A DNA stretch of 64,000 nt from Paracoccaceae bacterium (lineage in GTDB: Bacteria > Pseudomonadota > Alphaproteobacteria > Rhodobacterales > Rhodobacteraceae): assembly GCA_027013095.1 (NCBI GenBank), contig JALUYI010000011.1:25111-89110 (forward strand). The letters are read 5' to 3'. Below the pieces are notes generated by a model. The model saw only the letters and a list, made by a program, of their open reading frames with translations. It was not told where the DNA came from and did no database searches. The translations under genes were made by a program, and so were the position numbers. Shown here in pieces: positions 25,478 through 34,591 of this stretch (the first letter of the stretch is position 1; each line of letters begins with the position of its first letter).

Positions 25478-26938
25478 ATGACCAAAGTCATCAAAAACGG
25501 CACTATCGTGACGGCGGATCGCGAGTATAAGGCGGATGTCCTGATTGAGGGCGAGACGATCAAGGAGATCGGGCCTGACCTCAAGGGGGATGAATATATC
25601 GACGCCGAGGGCGCCTATGTCATGCCCGGCGGGATTGATCCTCATACCCATCTGGAAATGCCCTTTATGGGAACAACGGCCGATGAGACCTTTGAGAGCG
25701 GAACCTGGGCGGCAGCGGTCGGTGGGACGACCATGCTGGTGGATTTTTGTCTGCCGGGCGAGGATGGCAGCCTGAAAAACGCGATCAATGAGTGGCACCG
25801 CAAGAGCGCACCGCAGATTTGCAGTGATGTCGGCTATCACATGGCAATCACCGCATGGAACGAGCAGGTGTTTGACGAGATGGAAGACGCCGTCAAGATG
25901 GGGGTGAACAGTTTCAAGCATTTCATGGCCTACAAGGGGGCGTTGATGCTGGAGGATGATGAGCTGTTCGCCAGTTTCAAGCGCTGTGGAGAATTGGGCG
26001 TTTTGCCGATGGTTCATGCCGAAAATGGTGATCTGGTCTATGAATTGCAGCAGAAATATATGGCCGAGGGCATAACCGGCCCTGAGGGCCACGGATTTTC
26101 CCGCCCACCGGAATTGGAGGGCGAGGCTGCCAACCGAGCCATTACCATTGCAGATGCCGCGGGTGTTCCCCTTTATATTGTGCATGTCAGTTGCGAACAG
26201 GCGCATGAGGCAATCCGGCGCGCGCGCCAAAAGGGGATGCGGGTTTATGGCGAACCACTGGCCCAGTTTCTGGTGCTGGACGAAAGTGAATATCTGAACA
26301 AGGACTGGTTGCACGCCGCGCAACGGGTGATGAGCCCGCCGTTCCGGGCGAAAAAGCATCAGGATAGCCTGTGGGCGGGTCTTCAGGCGGGCAGTCTGCA
26401 AGTGGTGGCAACGGACCATTGTGTGTTCAAGTCGGACAAGAAAAAGATGGGCCTGAACGATTTTACCAAGATCCCCAATGGCACGGGTGGCCTGGAAGAG
26501 CGCCGCGCGGTTCTGTGGACCGAAGGGGTCGAGACTGGCCGCTTGACCCCCAGCGAATTTGTTGCGGTTACATCGACCAATATTGCCAAGATCCTGAATA
26601 TCTATCCGCGCAAGGGCGCCATGATGCCTGGTGCTGATGCCGATATCGTGGTTTGGGATCCGAAGATATCCAAGACCCTGTCGGTAACGACGCAAAAATC
26701 GGTCGGCGATTGCAACGTGTTCGAGGGCATGAAGGTGACTGCACAGTCGCGCTTTACCCTGTCGCGGGGTGATGTGATCTGGGCTTGGGGGCAGAACAGC
26801 CAGCCCCAGCCGGGGCGTGGGAAATTCGTGCCACGCCCACCGTTCCAGTCGGCGCAAAAGGCGCTGAGCAAATGGAAGGCCCTGACCGCGCCGAAGATGA
26901 TCCATCGTGATCCGATGAACATTCCGGGTGGCCTTTAA
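25478..26938 (+). CDS. hydA: Dihydropyrimidinase
   Basis: This is a cyclic amidohydrolase that opens dihydrouracil or dihydrothymine to the N-carbamoyl-beta-amino acid. The protein is 486 residues. The binuclear zinc site is visible: His56/His58 (GGIDPHTHLEMP), the carboxylated Lys in SFKHFMAYKG, His in VHAENGD, His in IVHVSCEQAH and Asp in ATDHCVF. ATG 25478 follows a strong AGGGAGG. A frame from 25430 is not supported. It lies in the operon between the carbamoyl hydrolases and an ABC transporter. Confidence 0.95.
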   Translation: MTKVIKNGTIVTADREYKADVLIEGETIKEIGPDLKGDEYIDAEGAYVMPGGIDPHTHLEMPFMGTTADETFESGTWAAAVGGTTMLVDFCLPGEDGSLKNAINEWHRKSAPQICSDVGYHMAITAWNEQVFDEMEDAVKMGVNSFKHFMAYKGALMLEDDELFASFKRCGELGVLPMVHAENGDLVYELQQKYMAEGITGPEGHGFSRPPELEGEAANRAITIADAAGVPLYIVHVSCEQAHEAIRRARQKGMRVYGEPLAQFLVLDESEYLNKDWLHAAQRVMSPPFRAKKHQDSLWAGLQAGSLQVVATDHCVFKSDKKKMGLNDFTKIPNGTGGLEERRAVLWTEGVETGRLTPSEFVAVTSTNIAKILNIYPRKGAMMPGADADIVVWDPKISKTLSVTTQKSVGDCNVFEGMKVTAQSRFTLSRGDVIWAWGQNSQPQPGRGKFVPRPPFQSAQKALSKWKALTAPKMIHRDPMNIPGGL

Positions 26939-26984
26939 TGCCAGTGATCCCAACCACCTGCCATAACAAACGGGGAACACCGAC

Positions 26985-27770
26985 GTGACAGGACAAACAG
27001 TCGTCAAGGCCGAAAATCTGAGCCTGACGTTTCAGACCAATGACGGGCCGGTGCATGCACTGGCGGATATCGACCTGACCATTGACAAGGGTGAGTTCGT
27101 CTCGTTCATCGGTCCTTCGGGCTGCGGAAAGACGACGTTTCTGCGGGTCATGGCGGATCTTGAACAGCCGACATCGGGGTCAATCTGCATCAATGGCGTC
27201 ACTCCGGAAGAGGCGCGAAAATCGCGCGCATATGGCTATGTCTTTCAGGCCGCGGGCCTTTATCCGTGGCGGACGATCGGCGGCAATATCCGCCTGCCGT
27301 TGGAGATCATGGGCTATTCCCGCGCGGATCAGGCCGAGCGGGTCAGGCGGGTGCTGGAGCTGGTCGATCTTGACGGTTTCGAGAAAAAGTTTCCGTGGCA
27401 ATTGTCGGGCGGCATGCAGCAGCGTGCCTCCATTGCCCGGGCCTTGGCGTTCGACGCCGATATCCTGTTGATGGATGAGCCGTTTGGCGCGCTTGATGAG
27501 ATCGTGCGCGACCATTTGAACGAACAGTTGCTGAAACTTTGGGCCAAGACCAACAAGACAATCGCCTTTGTCACCCATTCGATCCCCGAGGCGGTTTATT
27601 TGTCTACCAAGATCGTGGTGATGAGCCCGCGCCCGGGTCGTATCGCCGATATCATCGATAGCACCCTGCCGCATGATCGTCCGCTCGATATCCGGGACAC
27701 GCCGGAGTTCCTGGAGGTCGCCCATCGGGTGCGTGAAGGCCTACGCGCGGGGCACGCCTATGAGGATTAA
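26985..27770 (+). CDS. ABC transporter ATP-binding protein (nitrate/taurine/pyrimidine family)
   Basis: This 261-residue ATPase has Walker A GPSGCGKTT, Q-loop FQAAGLYPW, signature LSGGMQQRASIARAL, Walker B DILLMDEPFGALDE and the H-loop FVTHSIPEA, as in the SsuB/TauB/ThiZ group. The start is GTG 26985. It lies 46 nt after hydA and before two permeases and an NMT1/THI5-like binding protein, so the four genes form one importer. The inferred substrate is a pyrimidine or related compound feeding this pathway. Confidence 0.9.
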   Translation: MTGQTVVKAENLSLTFQTNDGPVHALADIDLTIDKGEFVSFIGPSGCGKTTFLRVMADLEQPTSGSICINGVTPEEARKSRAYGYVFQAAGLYPWRTIGGNIRLPLEIMGYSRADQAERVRRVLELVDLDGFEKKFPWQLSGGMQQRASIARALAFDADILLMDEPFGALDEIVRDHLNEQLLKLWAKTNKTIAFVTHSIPEAVYLSTKIVVMSPRPGRIADIIDSTLPHDRPLDIRDTPEFLEVAHRVREGLRAGHAYED

Positions 27771-27824
27771 AAGCTTGCACGTCTTTTGCAAAACATTGGC
27801 CGTTGTCTCCGGAGGGTGGCCGTG

Positions 27825-28709
27825 ATGGGGGCCCACAAGAGGACTGTGCCGGTATTGACTGTCATTCTGGCGATTTTTGTGCTGTGGTATGCGGGCTCAG
27901 TGGCGCTGAACGCGAAATGGGCCGAGGACAAGGCGACGCGGGCGCATGTCTCGCTGAGTTTTTCCGAGTTGGTGACCGATACCTGGTCACAGGATAAACC
28001 GAAACTGCCGACGCCCCATCAGGTGGCCCGCGAGATCTGGAAAACAACGGTCGGCATGGCGATGCGCGGGCGTGCCTTTTCCAGACGTAGCCTGATCTAT
28101 CATAGCTGGATCACCCTGTCGGCGACGGTTCTGGGATTTTTTCTGGGTACCGGGCTGGGAATTCTGTTGGCGGTTGGCATCGTTCACAACCGGGCGATGG
28201 ACATGTCGGTGATGCCTTGGGTGATTGCCAGTCAGACGGTGCCGATCCTTGCGATTGCGCCTATGGTGATTGTTGTTCTGAATGCGGTGGGAATCGCAGG
28301 GTTGCTGCCCAAGGCGGTGATCTCGATGTATCTGTCGTTTTTTCCGGTTGTGGTTGGCATGGTCAAGGGGTTGCGCAGCCCTGACCGTATGCAGCTGGAC
28401 CAGATGCGCACGTGGTATGCCAGCAAACCTCAAACATTCTGGAAATTACGGTTGCCAAGCTCGATGCCTTATCTTTTCACCTCGCTCAAGATCGCAATGG
28501 CCGCGGCGCTGGTCGGGGCGATCGTGGCTGAATTGCCGATCAACCAGAACGGCGGCCTTGGCGCGCGGATGCTGGTCGGGAGCTATTATGGCCAGACCAT
28601 CCAGATCTGGAGCGCATTGATCACAGCGGCGGTTCTGGCCGCGGTTTTGGTCGGGCTGATCGGCGTAATGCAGGCCGCGACCCTCAAACGGATGGGGATG
28701 GCGCAATGA
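27825..28709 (+). CDS. ABC transporter permease 1
   Basis: This is a 294-residue inner-membrane permease of the SsuC/TauC family. It has an N-terminal helix, a periplasmic segment, then about five helices with the EAA-like loop DQMRTWYASKPQTFWKLRLPSSMP that contacts the ATPase. ATG 27825 is chosen because GGAGG lies about 11 nt upstream. ATG 27786 would add 13 residues. Its stop overlaps the next permease start by 4 nt. Confidence 0.88.
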   Translation: MGAHKRTVPVLTVILAIFVLWYAGSVALNAKWAEDKATRAHVSLSFSELVTDTWSQDKPKLPTPHQVAREIWKTTVGMAMRGRAFSRRSLIYHSWITLSATVLGFFLGTGLGILLAVGIVHNRAMDMSVMPWVIASQTVPILAIAPMVIVVLNAVGIAGLLPKAVISMYLSFFPVVVGMVKGLRSPDRMQLDQMRTWYASKPQTFWKLRLPSSMPYLFTSLKIAMAAALVGAIVAELPINQNGGLGARMLVGSYYGQTIQIWSALITAAVLAAVLVGLIGVMQAATLKRMGMAQ

Positions 28710-29548
28710 TCTGGATCGTCGGTTCGGTTCTGTTTTGGCTGGTGTCCTGGTGGGCCAACCTGCGCATGGCGCGGTTGCCAAAGTCACGCCTGACCAGCGT
28801 TGCGGTTCCCACCCTCTTTGGTCTGGCGCTGCTTGTCCTCTGGCAGGGGATCGTGCGCGGGGCGGGGATCAACCCGGTTCTGTTGCCGGCGCCAACGGAT
28901 ATTGCTGTCAAATTTGCCAGCAGCATGCCGATTCTTTGGGCCGATTTCTATCAGACATTCGTAAAAGGGGCGCTTAGTGGCTATGTTATTGGCTGTGGCG
29001 CGGCCTTCCTGACGGCGGTGCTGGTGGATCGCTCGCCGTTCCTACAGGCGGGCCTGTTGCCAGTCGGCAATTTTGTGGCGGCCCTGCCGATCATTGGTAT
29101 GGCGCCGATTCTTGTCATGTGGTTCGGCTTTGACTGGCAATCCAAGGCGGCGGTCGTGGTGGTCATGGTGTTCTTTCCCATGCTGGTCAACACTGTCGAG
29201 GGGTTGCACGCCAGCAGCGCAATGCAGCGAGACCTGATGCGGACCTACGCCGCCAGTTACTCGCAAGGTTTGCGACGTCTGCGTTTGCCCGCCGCGATGC
29301 CGTTTGTTTTCAACGGGCTAAAAATTTCGACAACATTGGCACTTATTGGTGCTATTGTAGCCGAATTCTTCGGATCCCCAATAAAGGGGATGGGTTTTCG
29401 GATTTCGACCGAGGTCGGACGGCTTGCACTTGATATGGTGTGGGCCGAGATTGCGGTTGCGGCCTTGGCCGGGAGCGCATTTTATGGCTGTGTCGCGATG
29501 ATCGAGAAGATCGTAACCTTCTGGCATCCGTCACAGAGGAGAGGCTGA
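28706..29548 (+). CDS. ABC transporter permease 2
   Basis: This 280-residue permease is homologous to the preceding one. It has six or so hydrophobic segments and the coupling loop RDLMRTYAASYSQGLRRLRLPAAMP. It overlaps permease 1 by ATGA, indicating translational coupling. Together they probably form a heterodimeric channel for the 29586 binding protein. Confidence 0.9.
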   Translation: MIWIVGSVLFWLVSWWANLRMARLPKSRLTSVAVPTLFGLALLVLWQGIVRGAGINPVLLPAPTDIAVKFASSMPILWADFYQTFVKGALSGYVIGCGAAFLTAVLVDRSPFLQAGLLPVGNFVAALPIIGMAPILVMWFGFDWQSKAAVVVVMVFFPMLVNTVEGLHASSAMQRDLMRTYAASYSQGLRRLRLPAAMPFVFNGLKISTTLALIGAIVAEFFGSPIKGMGFRISTEVGRLALDMVWAEIAVAALAGSAFYGCVAMIEKIVTFWHPSQRRG

Positions 29549-29585
29549 GCAAACGAACCACTAAACTTCAACCGGGAGAAAACAC

Positions 29586-30575
29586 ATGAAAAAACTGATA
29601 ACAGCGGCGGTTGCCGGGGCTCTGGCGCTAGGCGCCTCGATGGCACAGGCGGCGGACAATATCACGTTGCAACTGAAATGGGTTACACAAGCGCAGTTTG
29701 CGGGCTATTACGTGGCCAAGGACAAGGGGTTTTACAAGGCTGAAAACCTGAACGTTACGATCAAGCCGGGCGGCCCTGACGTTGCCCCTGCGCAGGTGAT
29801 CGCAGGTGGCGGGGCCGATGTTATTATCGACTGGATGCCCTCGGCTCTTGCCAGCCGCGAAAAGGGTCTGGATCTGGTTAATATCGCGCAACCGTTCAAG
29901 CGTTCGGGTATGATGCTGACCTGCCGTAAGGACGCGGGCATCAAGACCCCGGCGGATTTCAAAGGCAAGACCCTTGGCGTTTGGTTTTATGGCAACGAAT
30001 ATCCGTTCCTCAGCTGGATGAGCAAGCTGGGCCTGAAAACCAATGGCGGGCCGGACGGCGTAACCGTTCTGAAGCAAGGCTTTAATGTCGATCCGATTTT
30101 GCAGGGACAGGCGGCCTGTGTTTCGACCATGACCTACAATGAATACTGGCAGATCATCGATGCGGGGCTGAAACCCAGTGATCTGGTCGTGTTCAAATAC
30201 GAGGATCAGGGTGTCGCAACGCTTGAGGACGGCCTGTATGTGCTGGGCAAGAACCTGAAAGACCCGAAATTCGTTGACAAGATGGTGCGGTTTGTTCGCG
30301 CCTCGATGAAGGGTTGGAAATGGGCCGAGGCACATCCGGATGCGGCTGCGATGATCGTGCTGGATAATGATGCGACCGGCGCGCAGACCGAAAAACATCA
30401 AAAACGGATGATGCGTGAAATTGCCAAGCTGACCGCAGGCTCGAATGGTGCGCTCGACCCGGCCGATTACGAGCGTACGGTGAAAAGCCTGATGTCCGGC
30501 GGCTCCGATCCGGTTATCACCAAAAAGCCGGTTGGAGCATGGACCCACATGATTACCGATAAGGCGTTGAAGTAA
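29586..30575 (+). CDS. ABC transporter substrate-binding protein, NMT1/THI5-like
   Basis: The product is 329 residues with a clear Sec signal peptide (MKKLITAAVAGALALGASMAQA, likely cleaved before ADN). The mature part has LQLKWVTQAQFAGYYVAKDKGFY and GGADVIIDWMPSALA, typical of NMT1/THI5-like binding proteins for thiamine-pyrimidine, riboflavin or related compounds. It captures the ligand in the periplasm for the two permeases upstream. Linkage to dihydropyrimidinase suggests a pyrimidine ligand, which is inference only. A strong terminator follows. Confidence 0.9.
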   Translation: MKKLITAAVAGALALGASMAQAADNITLQLKWVTQAQFAGYYVAKDKGFYKAENLNVTIKPGGPDVAPAQVIAGGGADVIIDWMPSALASREKGLDLVNIAQPFKRSGMMLTCRKDAGIKTPADFKGKTLGVWFYGNEYPFLSWMSKLGLKTNGGPDGVTVLKQGFNVDPILQGQAACVSTMTYNEYWQIIDAGLKPSDLVVFKYEDQGVATLEDGLYVLGKNLKDPKFVDKMVRFVRASMKGWKWAEAHPDAAAMIVLDNDATGAQTEKHQKRMMREIAKLTAGSNGALDPADYERTVKSLMSGGSDPVITKKPVGAWTHMITDKALK

Positions 30576-30612
30576 TCCCAAGGCACGGCCCTCTATTGGC
30601 CGAGCAAAAAAC

Positions 30613-30646
30613 GGGACACCCGGAGCGACATGCCCCGGGTGTTTTT
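30613..30646. terminator. Bidirectional rho-independent terminator
   Basis: ACACCCGG and CCGGGTGT form an 8-bp stem with an 11-nt loop, followed by TTTTT on the plus strand. On the minus strand the stem is followed by CCCGTTTTTTG. It can end both the ABC operon and the convergent DUF3131 gene, whose stop codon it touches. Confidence 0.9.
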
Positions 30647-31736
30647 ATGTGCCGGTTGGAAACAGCGGTCCGTGGGCCCGGTAATGCAGCGCCTCCAGCA
30701 CCTCGGCGTTGGTGCTCAGTGACAAAATATCGTTGGGCTGGCCCGTGCGGGTAAAATAACCGGCCAGCCATCCCTTCGGGCGGGCCAAGGGGGACACGGC
30801 ATCCACAAGTTTCTGCGCATAAGGGGTTGGAAAAATCGCATGCCAGCCAAATGCCACCTTGGTTGAGACGCGGGCAAATCGCGGCGCCTCGCCAGCATTG
30901 GGGGCGCGGTCGATTATGTCAAAACCCAATGAGGTCAAATGCCCATCGCGCAGAAATCGTGCCCTTTGCGACAGAAAGGCGCTGCCGGCCTGCCAGAGCA
31001 ACTCGGGATGCCAACCGAATTCCACCGTCTCAAGGTAAAACTGATCGGCAGTACCCAAATAGGCGGTGGCTCCGCGGGCAGCCGGTGCGCGCCAGGGCAA
31101 GTTTAGCAGGGCGGCAACACGAGCCATATAATGGGCAAACTCAGTCTCAGGGGGGCGCAACGCGGTCGGTGCGGTGGGCTGAGAGCGCTGGTTTTTGATC
31201 ATCCGGGACAGGTTCCATCGGGCAAGAATTCCGGCGACAGGCTCCCGTGCTTGGCGATAGTGATGCGCGACGATGACAAGCCCGGCAAGAAGGCGCATCA
31301 GTGTTGGCCCCTCGGACATTCCCGTCTGTAGATGGCCTGCCGGTGGATAGACGGTCAGGCTGGCACAATCGACGGCCAGACCCGGCAGGTGATCCTGTCC
31401 CGGGGGCAGCTGCGCCAGAGAATGAACGATCCGTAGGATCCTGTCGGTCGCTGCAGCGGTTTCGATCAGCCCGAGGCGGTTGGCTGCGGTGATTGCCAAC
31501 AGCGTTCCGCCAAGCGCATAGAGGGTAACGCGGTTGCTTTTTGATATAACCGGAGAAAGGCCGGTACAAGAGTCCGCGCCGGTGGCAAAATAGGCCCAGG
31601 CGGTGCGGGCAAACTGGCGCTCGGGTGCCGATAAGGGTCGGGGCACACGTTTGGCGGCCCGCCAGAGCAGCCGTCTTGCGCGAGTGGTGAGGTTCGCGGC
31701 GGCTTGATCCGCGGGGGTAATGGCTTGGACCAGCAT
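30645..31736 (-). CDS. DUF3131-like protein
   Basis: This 363-residue protein resembles the DUF3131 family, with a toroid-like helical composition (ARTAWAYFATGADSCTGLSPVISKSNRVTLYALGGTLLAI). No signal peptide or membrane segment is obvious. DUF3131 proteins often occur near polysaccharide genes, but none is adjacent here. It is convergent with the ABC transporter operon and stands alone. The family call rests on general resemblance and the function is unknown. Confidence 0.6.
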   Translation of the reverse strand: MLVQAITPADQAAANLTTRARRLLWRAAKRVPRPLSAPERQFARTAWAYFATGADSCTGLSPVISKSNRVTLYALGGTLLAITAANRLGLIETAAATDRILRIVHSLAQLPPGQDHLPGLAVDCASLTVYPPAGHLQTGMSEGPTLMRLLAGLVIVAHHYRQAREPVAGILARWNLSRMIKNQRSQPTAPTALRPPETEFAHYMARVAALLNLPWRAPAARGATAYLGTADQFYLETVEFGWHPELLWQAGSAFLSQRARFLRDGHLTSLGFDIIDRAPNAGEAPRFARVSTKVAFGWHAIFPTPYAQKLVDAVSPLARPKGWLAGYFTRTGQPNDILSLSTNAEVLEALHYRAHGPLFPTGT

Positions 31737-31907
31737 CGAAATACCTGTCAGGACGGGTGCATGGCGATGATGTCGGAATTTTACCGGCCTCGTTCTGATG
31801 GCAGTTACATGCGCCTCTGCCGCGCAGGGTGGCAGAGTTGGGTGAACGCTGGGTTAACGGATCCTTGGAATTTCCGACGGATTTTCAGAAAACTTGCTGA
31901 AAATACG

Positions 31908-32234
31908 CTAATCCTCCAACGATTCCTTGGCTAAGAATGCTTCGAAACTGTCGAGATCGACGGCCTCGAACTGGCCAAAACTCTCCATCCAGATCAAGGC
32001 GTCACGCAATGAGCCGGGCTCCAACTTGCACCATTTGACCCGTCCGCGCTTGTCCTGACTGACAAGGCCCGCCCGGGTCAGAATCGCCAGATGTTTCGAG
32101 ATTGCGGCCAGTGAAATATCGAACGGTTCGGCGACATCGGTGACGGCCATGTCATCTTCAAGCAGCATCGACAGGATGCGCCGTCGTGTCGGGTCGGCCA
32201 GGGCCGAAAAGATCAGGTCGAGGTGGTCGGTCAT
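31908..32234 (-). CDS. ArsR-family transcriptional regulator
   Basis: The protein is 108 residues. A winged helix-turn-helix is evident (ALADPTRRRILSMLLEDDMAVTDVAEPFDISLAAISKHLAILTRAGLV). It lacks the Cys cluster of metal-sensing ArsR proteins and belongs to the metal-independent group. ATG 32234 is chosen. The longer frame to 32351 adds unlikely sequence. It is divergent from the ATP synthase Fo operon with a 240-nt intergenic region. Its target is unknown. Confidence 0.85.
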   Translation of the reverse strand: MTDHLDLIFSALADPTRRRILSMLLEDDMAVTDVAEPFDISLAAISKHLAILTRAGLVSQDKRGRVKWCKLEPGSLRDALIWMESFGQFEAVDLDSFEAFLAKESLED

Positions 32235-32391
32235 GCCAATTTCCCAAGGACTGGCCCAGACATGCCATAGCGGGACAAGGGGGCAAAGGTCAACCGAATG
32301 GTTGAATTTGCATTTTGCCACAGGCGGCGCGTTTGCCCGCCCCCGTTGCACGTGGAAGTTTAAAAAATACTTTATTATCAGTTCATTATGG

Positions 32392-32415
32392 GCGCACTTG
32401 TGCGCGAATTCGCGC
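32392..32415. promoter_or_regulatory. Two overlapping palindromes upstream of the Fo operon
   Basis: GCGCAC-TT-GTGCGC (32392-32405) overlaps the perfect palindrome GCGCGAATTCGCGC (32402-32415). They lie 60-80 nt before atpI in the ArsR-atpI divergent region, close to a TTGACT hexamer (32417-32422). They could bind a regulator or form a leader structure. Confidence 0.4.
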
Positions 32416-32474
32416 CTTGACTCTGAACGCTCAGCTTTTTAGGTTCCGCCCGACTGTCGAAAGGAGTCACCTTG

Positions 32475-32804
32475 ATGCCCGATGCGCCCGACCCAAAGGA
32501 TCTGGAGGCGCTTACGGCGCGGATCAAGGCGGCAAAAGCCCCGAAAGACGCGGGGTTTCGGCATCACAACCACTACACGGCGGCCGGGGCCGCGTGGCAG
32601 ATGGTGATCGAGCTGGTGGTCGGACTGGGCATCGGCTTTGGCATCGGATACGGGCTGGACAGCCTGTTCGGGACTCTCCCGATCTTTCTGGTGCTGTTCA
32701 TATTGCTGGGCTTTGCCGCAGGAGTGCGCACGATGCTGCGCACGGCGCAAACGGTCCAGAGGCAAAACTCCGAGGCCGCCGAGAGCGACCCGGACGAGGA
32801 CTGA
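32475..32804 (+). CDS. atpI: ATP synthase accessory protein AtpI
   Basis: This is a 109-residue membrane protein with two helices (about 38-62 and 65-88) and a charged C-terminal tail. The AtpI glycine pattern [17 protein letters not shown] is present. AtpI helps c-ring assembly and possibly Mg2+ handling. ATG 32475 is preceded by AAAGGAG. It is first in the Fo operon. Confidence 0.88.
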   Translation: MPDAPDPKDLEALTARIKAAKAPKDAGFRHHNHYTAAGAAWQMVIELVVGLGIGFGIGYGLDSLFGTLPIFLVLFILLGFAAGVRTMLRTAQTVQRQNSEAAESDPDED

Positions 32805-32865
32805 CAGCCCAAGTCGGGGCAAAAGGATTAACCGCCCCGCCGGGGCAAAAGGACGAGGTGTCAAG

Positions 32866-33621
32866 GTGGCAGCCGAACACGCAGATAGCGGTTTCAACAT
32901 CTTCCCAATGGACCAGTTCGTCATCCGGCCATTGTTTGGCAATCACGGGATGACCTGGTACACGCCGACCAATCAGGCGCTGTGGATGGGCATTGCGATC
33001 GTCGCGGTCGTGCTGCTGCTGGTAATCGGCACCCGCGGGCGGGCGCTGGTGCCCAGCCGCACCCAATCCATCGCCGAGGTGTTTTACGGCTTTACCTACA
33101 AAATGATCGAAGACATCAACGGCAAGGCTGGACTAAAGTATTTCCCGGTCATCATGACGCTGTTCACCTTTGTGGTGTTTGCCAATATCCTCGGACTGTT
33201 GCCCTACAGTTTTACCGTTACCTCGCAAGCGGCGGTTACGGTGTTTCTGGCGTTGGCGGTGTTCCTGTCGGTAACCATCATCGGTCTGGTCAAGAACGGC
33301 CCCGGATTCCTCAAGGTTTTCTGGATCAGCAGCGCGCCACTGCCGCTCAGACCCATTTTGGCGATCATCGAGGTCATCTCGTATTTCGTGCGCCCGGTCA
33401 GTCACTCGATTCGTCTGATGGGCAACATGATGGCCGGTCACGCCGTGATCATGGTGTTCGCCGGATTCGCCGGGGCGCTGGGGATATTCGCCGTCTTTCC
33501 TGTCGTCGCGATCATGGCCGTTTACGGGCTGGAGGTTATCGTTGCCTTTATCCAAGCCTATGTCTTTGCAATTCTCACTGTCATTTACATGAATGACGCG
33601 CTTCATCCGGGCGGCCACTGA
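32866..33621 (+). CDS. atpB: ATP synthase Fo subunit a
   Basis: Subunit a forms the proton half-channels. The 251-residue protein has about five to six helices and the essential Arg in [12 protein letters not shown], plus the [13 protein letters not shown] and C-terminal [15 protein letters not shown] blocks. GTG 32866 is the chosen start, because it yields [19 protein letters not shown], as in related bacteria, and GAGG lies about 8 nt before it. The frame continues upstream through atpI sequence, which is a shadow. Confidence 0.95.
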   Translation: MAAEHADSGFNIFPMDQFVIRPLFGNHGMTWYTPTNQALWMGIAIVAVVLLLVIGTRGRALVPSRTQSIAEVFYGFTYKMIEDINGKAGLKYFPVIMTLFTFVVFANILGLLPYSFTVTSQAAVTVFLALAVFLSVTIIGLVKNGPGFLKVFWISSAPLPLRPILAIIEVISYFVRPVSHSIRLMGNMMAGHAVIMVFAGFAGALGIFAVFPVVAIMAVYGLEVIVAFIQAYVFAILTVIYMNDALHPGGH

Positions 33622-33688
33622 TCGGGGCGCCCGAAGACCAGACAACCTGAACGTCAACACGCTATCTGAATCCAAAGGAGAAAACATA

Positions 33689-33940
33689 ATGGAAAACGTA
33701 TCACTGGGAGCCGACCTGGTTAAAATGGGCGCACTGATGGGTGCGGGCCTTGCTTGCACGGGCATGGGTGGCGCGGCCATCGGCATCGGTCATGTTGTCG
33801 GCAATTACCTGTCGGGGGCCCTGCGCAACCCGTCGGCTGCTGGCGGGCAAACGGCAACGATGTTCATCGGCATCGCCTTTTCCGAAGCGCTGGGGATCTT
33901 TTCGTTCCTCGTCGCCCTGCTTCTGATGTATGCTCAATAA
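33689..33940 (+). CDS. atpE: ATP synthase Fo subunit c
   Basis: This is an 83-residue two-helix proteolipid. The polar loop is GALRNPSA and the proton-binding Glu lies in [10 protein letters not shown] of helix 2. The helix 1 Gly/Ala motif is [10 protein letters not shown]. Multiple copies make the rotating c-ring. ATG 33689 follows AAAGGAG. An intercistronic hairpin follows at 33966. Confidence 0.97.
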   Translation: MENVSLGADLVKMGALMGAGLACTGMGGAAIGIGHVVGNYLSGALRNPSAAGGQTATMFIGIAFSEALGIFSFLVALLLMYAQ

Positions 33941-33965
33941 GCTTTACGATCTGCGATAGGTATCG

Positions 33966-33989
33966 GGCGACCCTGAACGCGGGGTCGCC
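33966..33989 (+). promoter_or_regulatory. Intercistronic stem-loop after atpE
   Basis: GGCGACCC pairs perfectly with GGGTCGCC around an 8-nt loop, between atpE and the b' gene. There is no T-run, so it is unlikely to be a simple terminator. It may stabilise or process the mRNA to favour high synthesis of subunit c. Confidence 0.5.
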
Positions 33990-34042
33990 GGGGATCACGG
34001 GGGCTCTGGCTTGCAGATGCCCCATTGCTTATGGAGGATGCC

Positions 34043-34585
34043 ATGGCATCTGAACAACTCATGGCCGGGGCAGGCCAGATTGGCGAACATGCCGAGGGCA
34101 TGCCGCAGCTGGATTTTGCCAACTACCCGAACCAGTGGTTCTGGTTGGTGGTGACACTGCTGGTGCTTTACGTGGTGATTAGCCGGATTGCACTGCCCCG
34201 GATCGCGTCCGTTCTGGCCGAGCGTCAGGGCGCCATCGCGAGAGATATCGAGCAGGCCGAAACGCTGAAGCGTCAGGCGGTCGAGGCCGAGGAGGCCTAC
34301 AAGAAGGCGCTGGCAGATGCCCGCGCCGAGGCTGGTCGCATCGTTGCCGAGGCCAAGGCCGACATCCAGAAGGAACTGGATATCGCCACCGAAGCTGCCG
34401 AGGCCGAGATCGCCGCGAAATCCAATGAGTCCGAATTGCGCATCGCCGAGATCCGCAAAGGGGCGTTGGACAGCATCGAGGCGGTCGCCCGGGATACTGC
34501 GGGTGAAATCGTCAAGGCAATCATGCCGGTCGCTGCCGACCAAAAGGCCATCGATGCCGCGGTCACGGCAAAGCTGAAAGGGTAG
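34043..34585 (+). CDS. atpG: ATP synthase Fo subunit b'
   Basis: This is a 180-residue stator subunit. One N-terminal membrane helix (WFWLVVTLLVLYVVISRI) is followed by a long Ala/Glu/Lys-rich coiled coil. ATG 34043 is preceded by GGAGG seven bases upstream. The duplicated b'/b arrangement is typical of alphaproteobacteria and cyanobacteria. It lies six nt before atpF. Confidence 0.92.
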   Translation: MASEQLMAGAGQIGEHAEGMPQLDFANYPNQWFWLVVTLLVLYVVISRIALPRIASVLAERQGAIARDIEQAETLKRQAVEAEEAYKKALADARAEAGRIVAEAKADIQKELDIATEAAEAEIAAKSNESELRIAEIRKGALDSIEAVARDTAGEIVKAIMPVAADQKAIDAAVTAKLKG

Positions 34586-34591
34586 GACGGG

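Noticed and set aside
25463..27007. A 514-residue minus-strand open frame opposite dihydropyrimidinase
   Set aside because: It is exactly antisense to hydA, which has all catalytic motifs. The antisense frame has a low-complexity composition typical of high-GC shadows.
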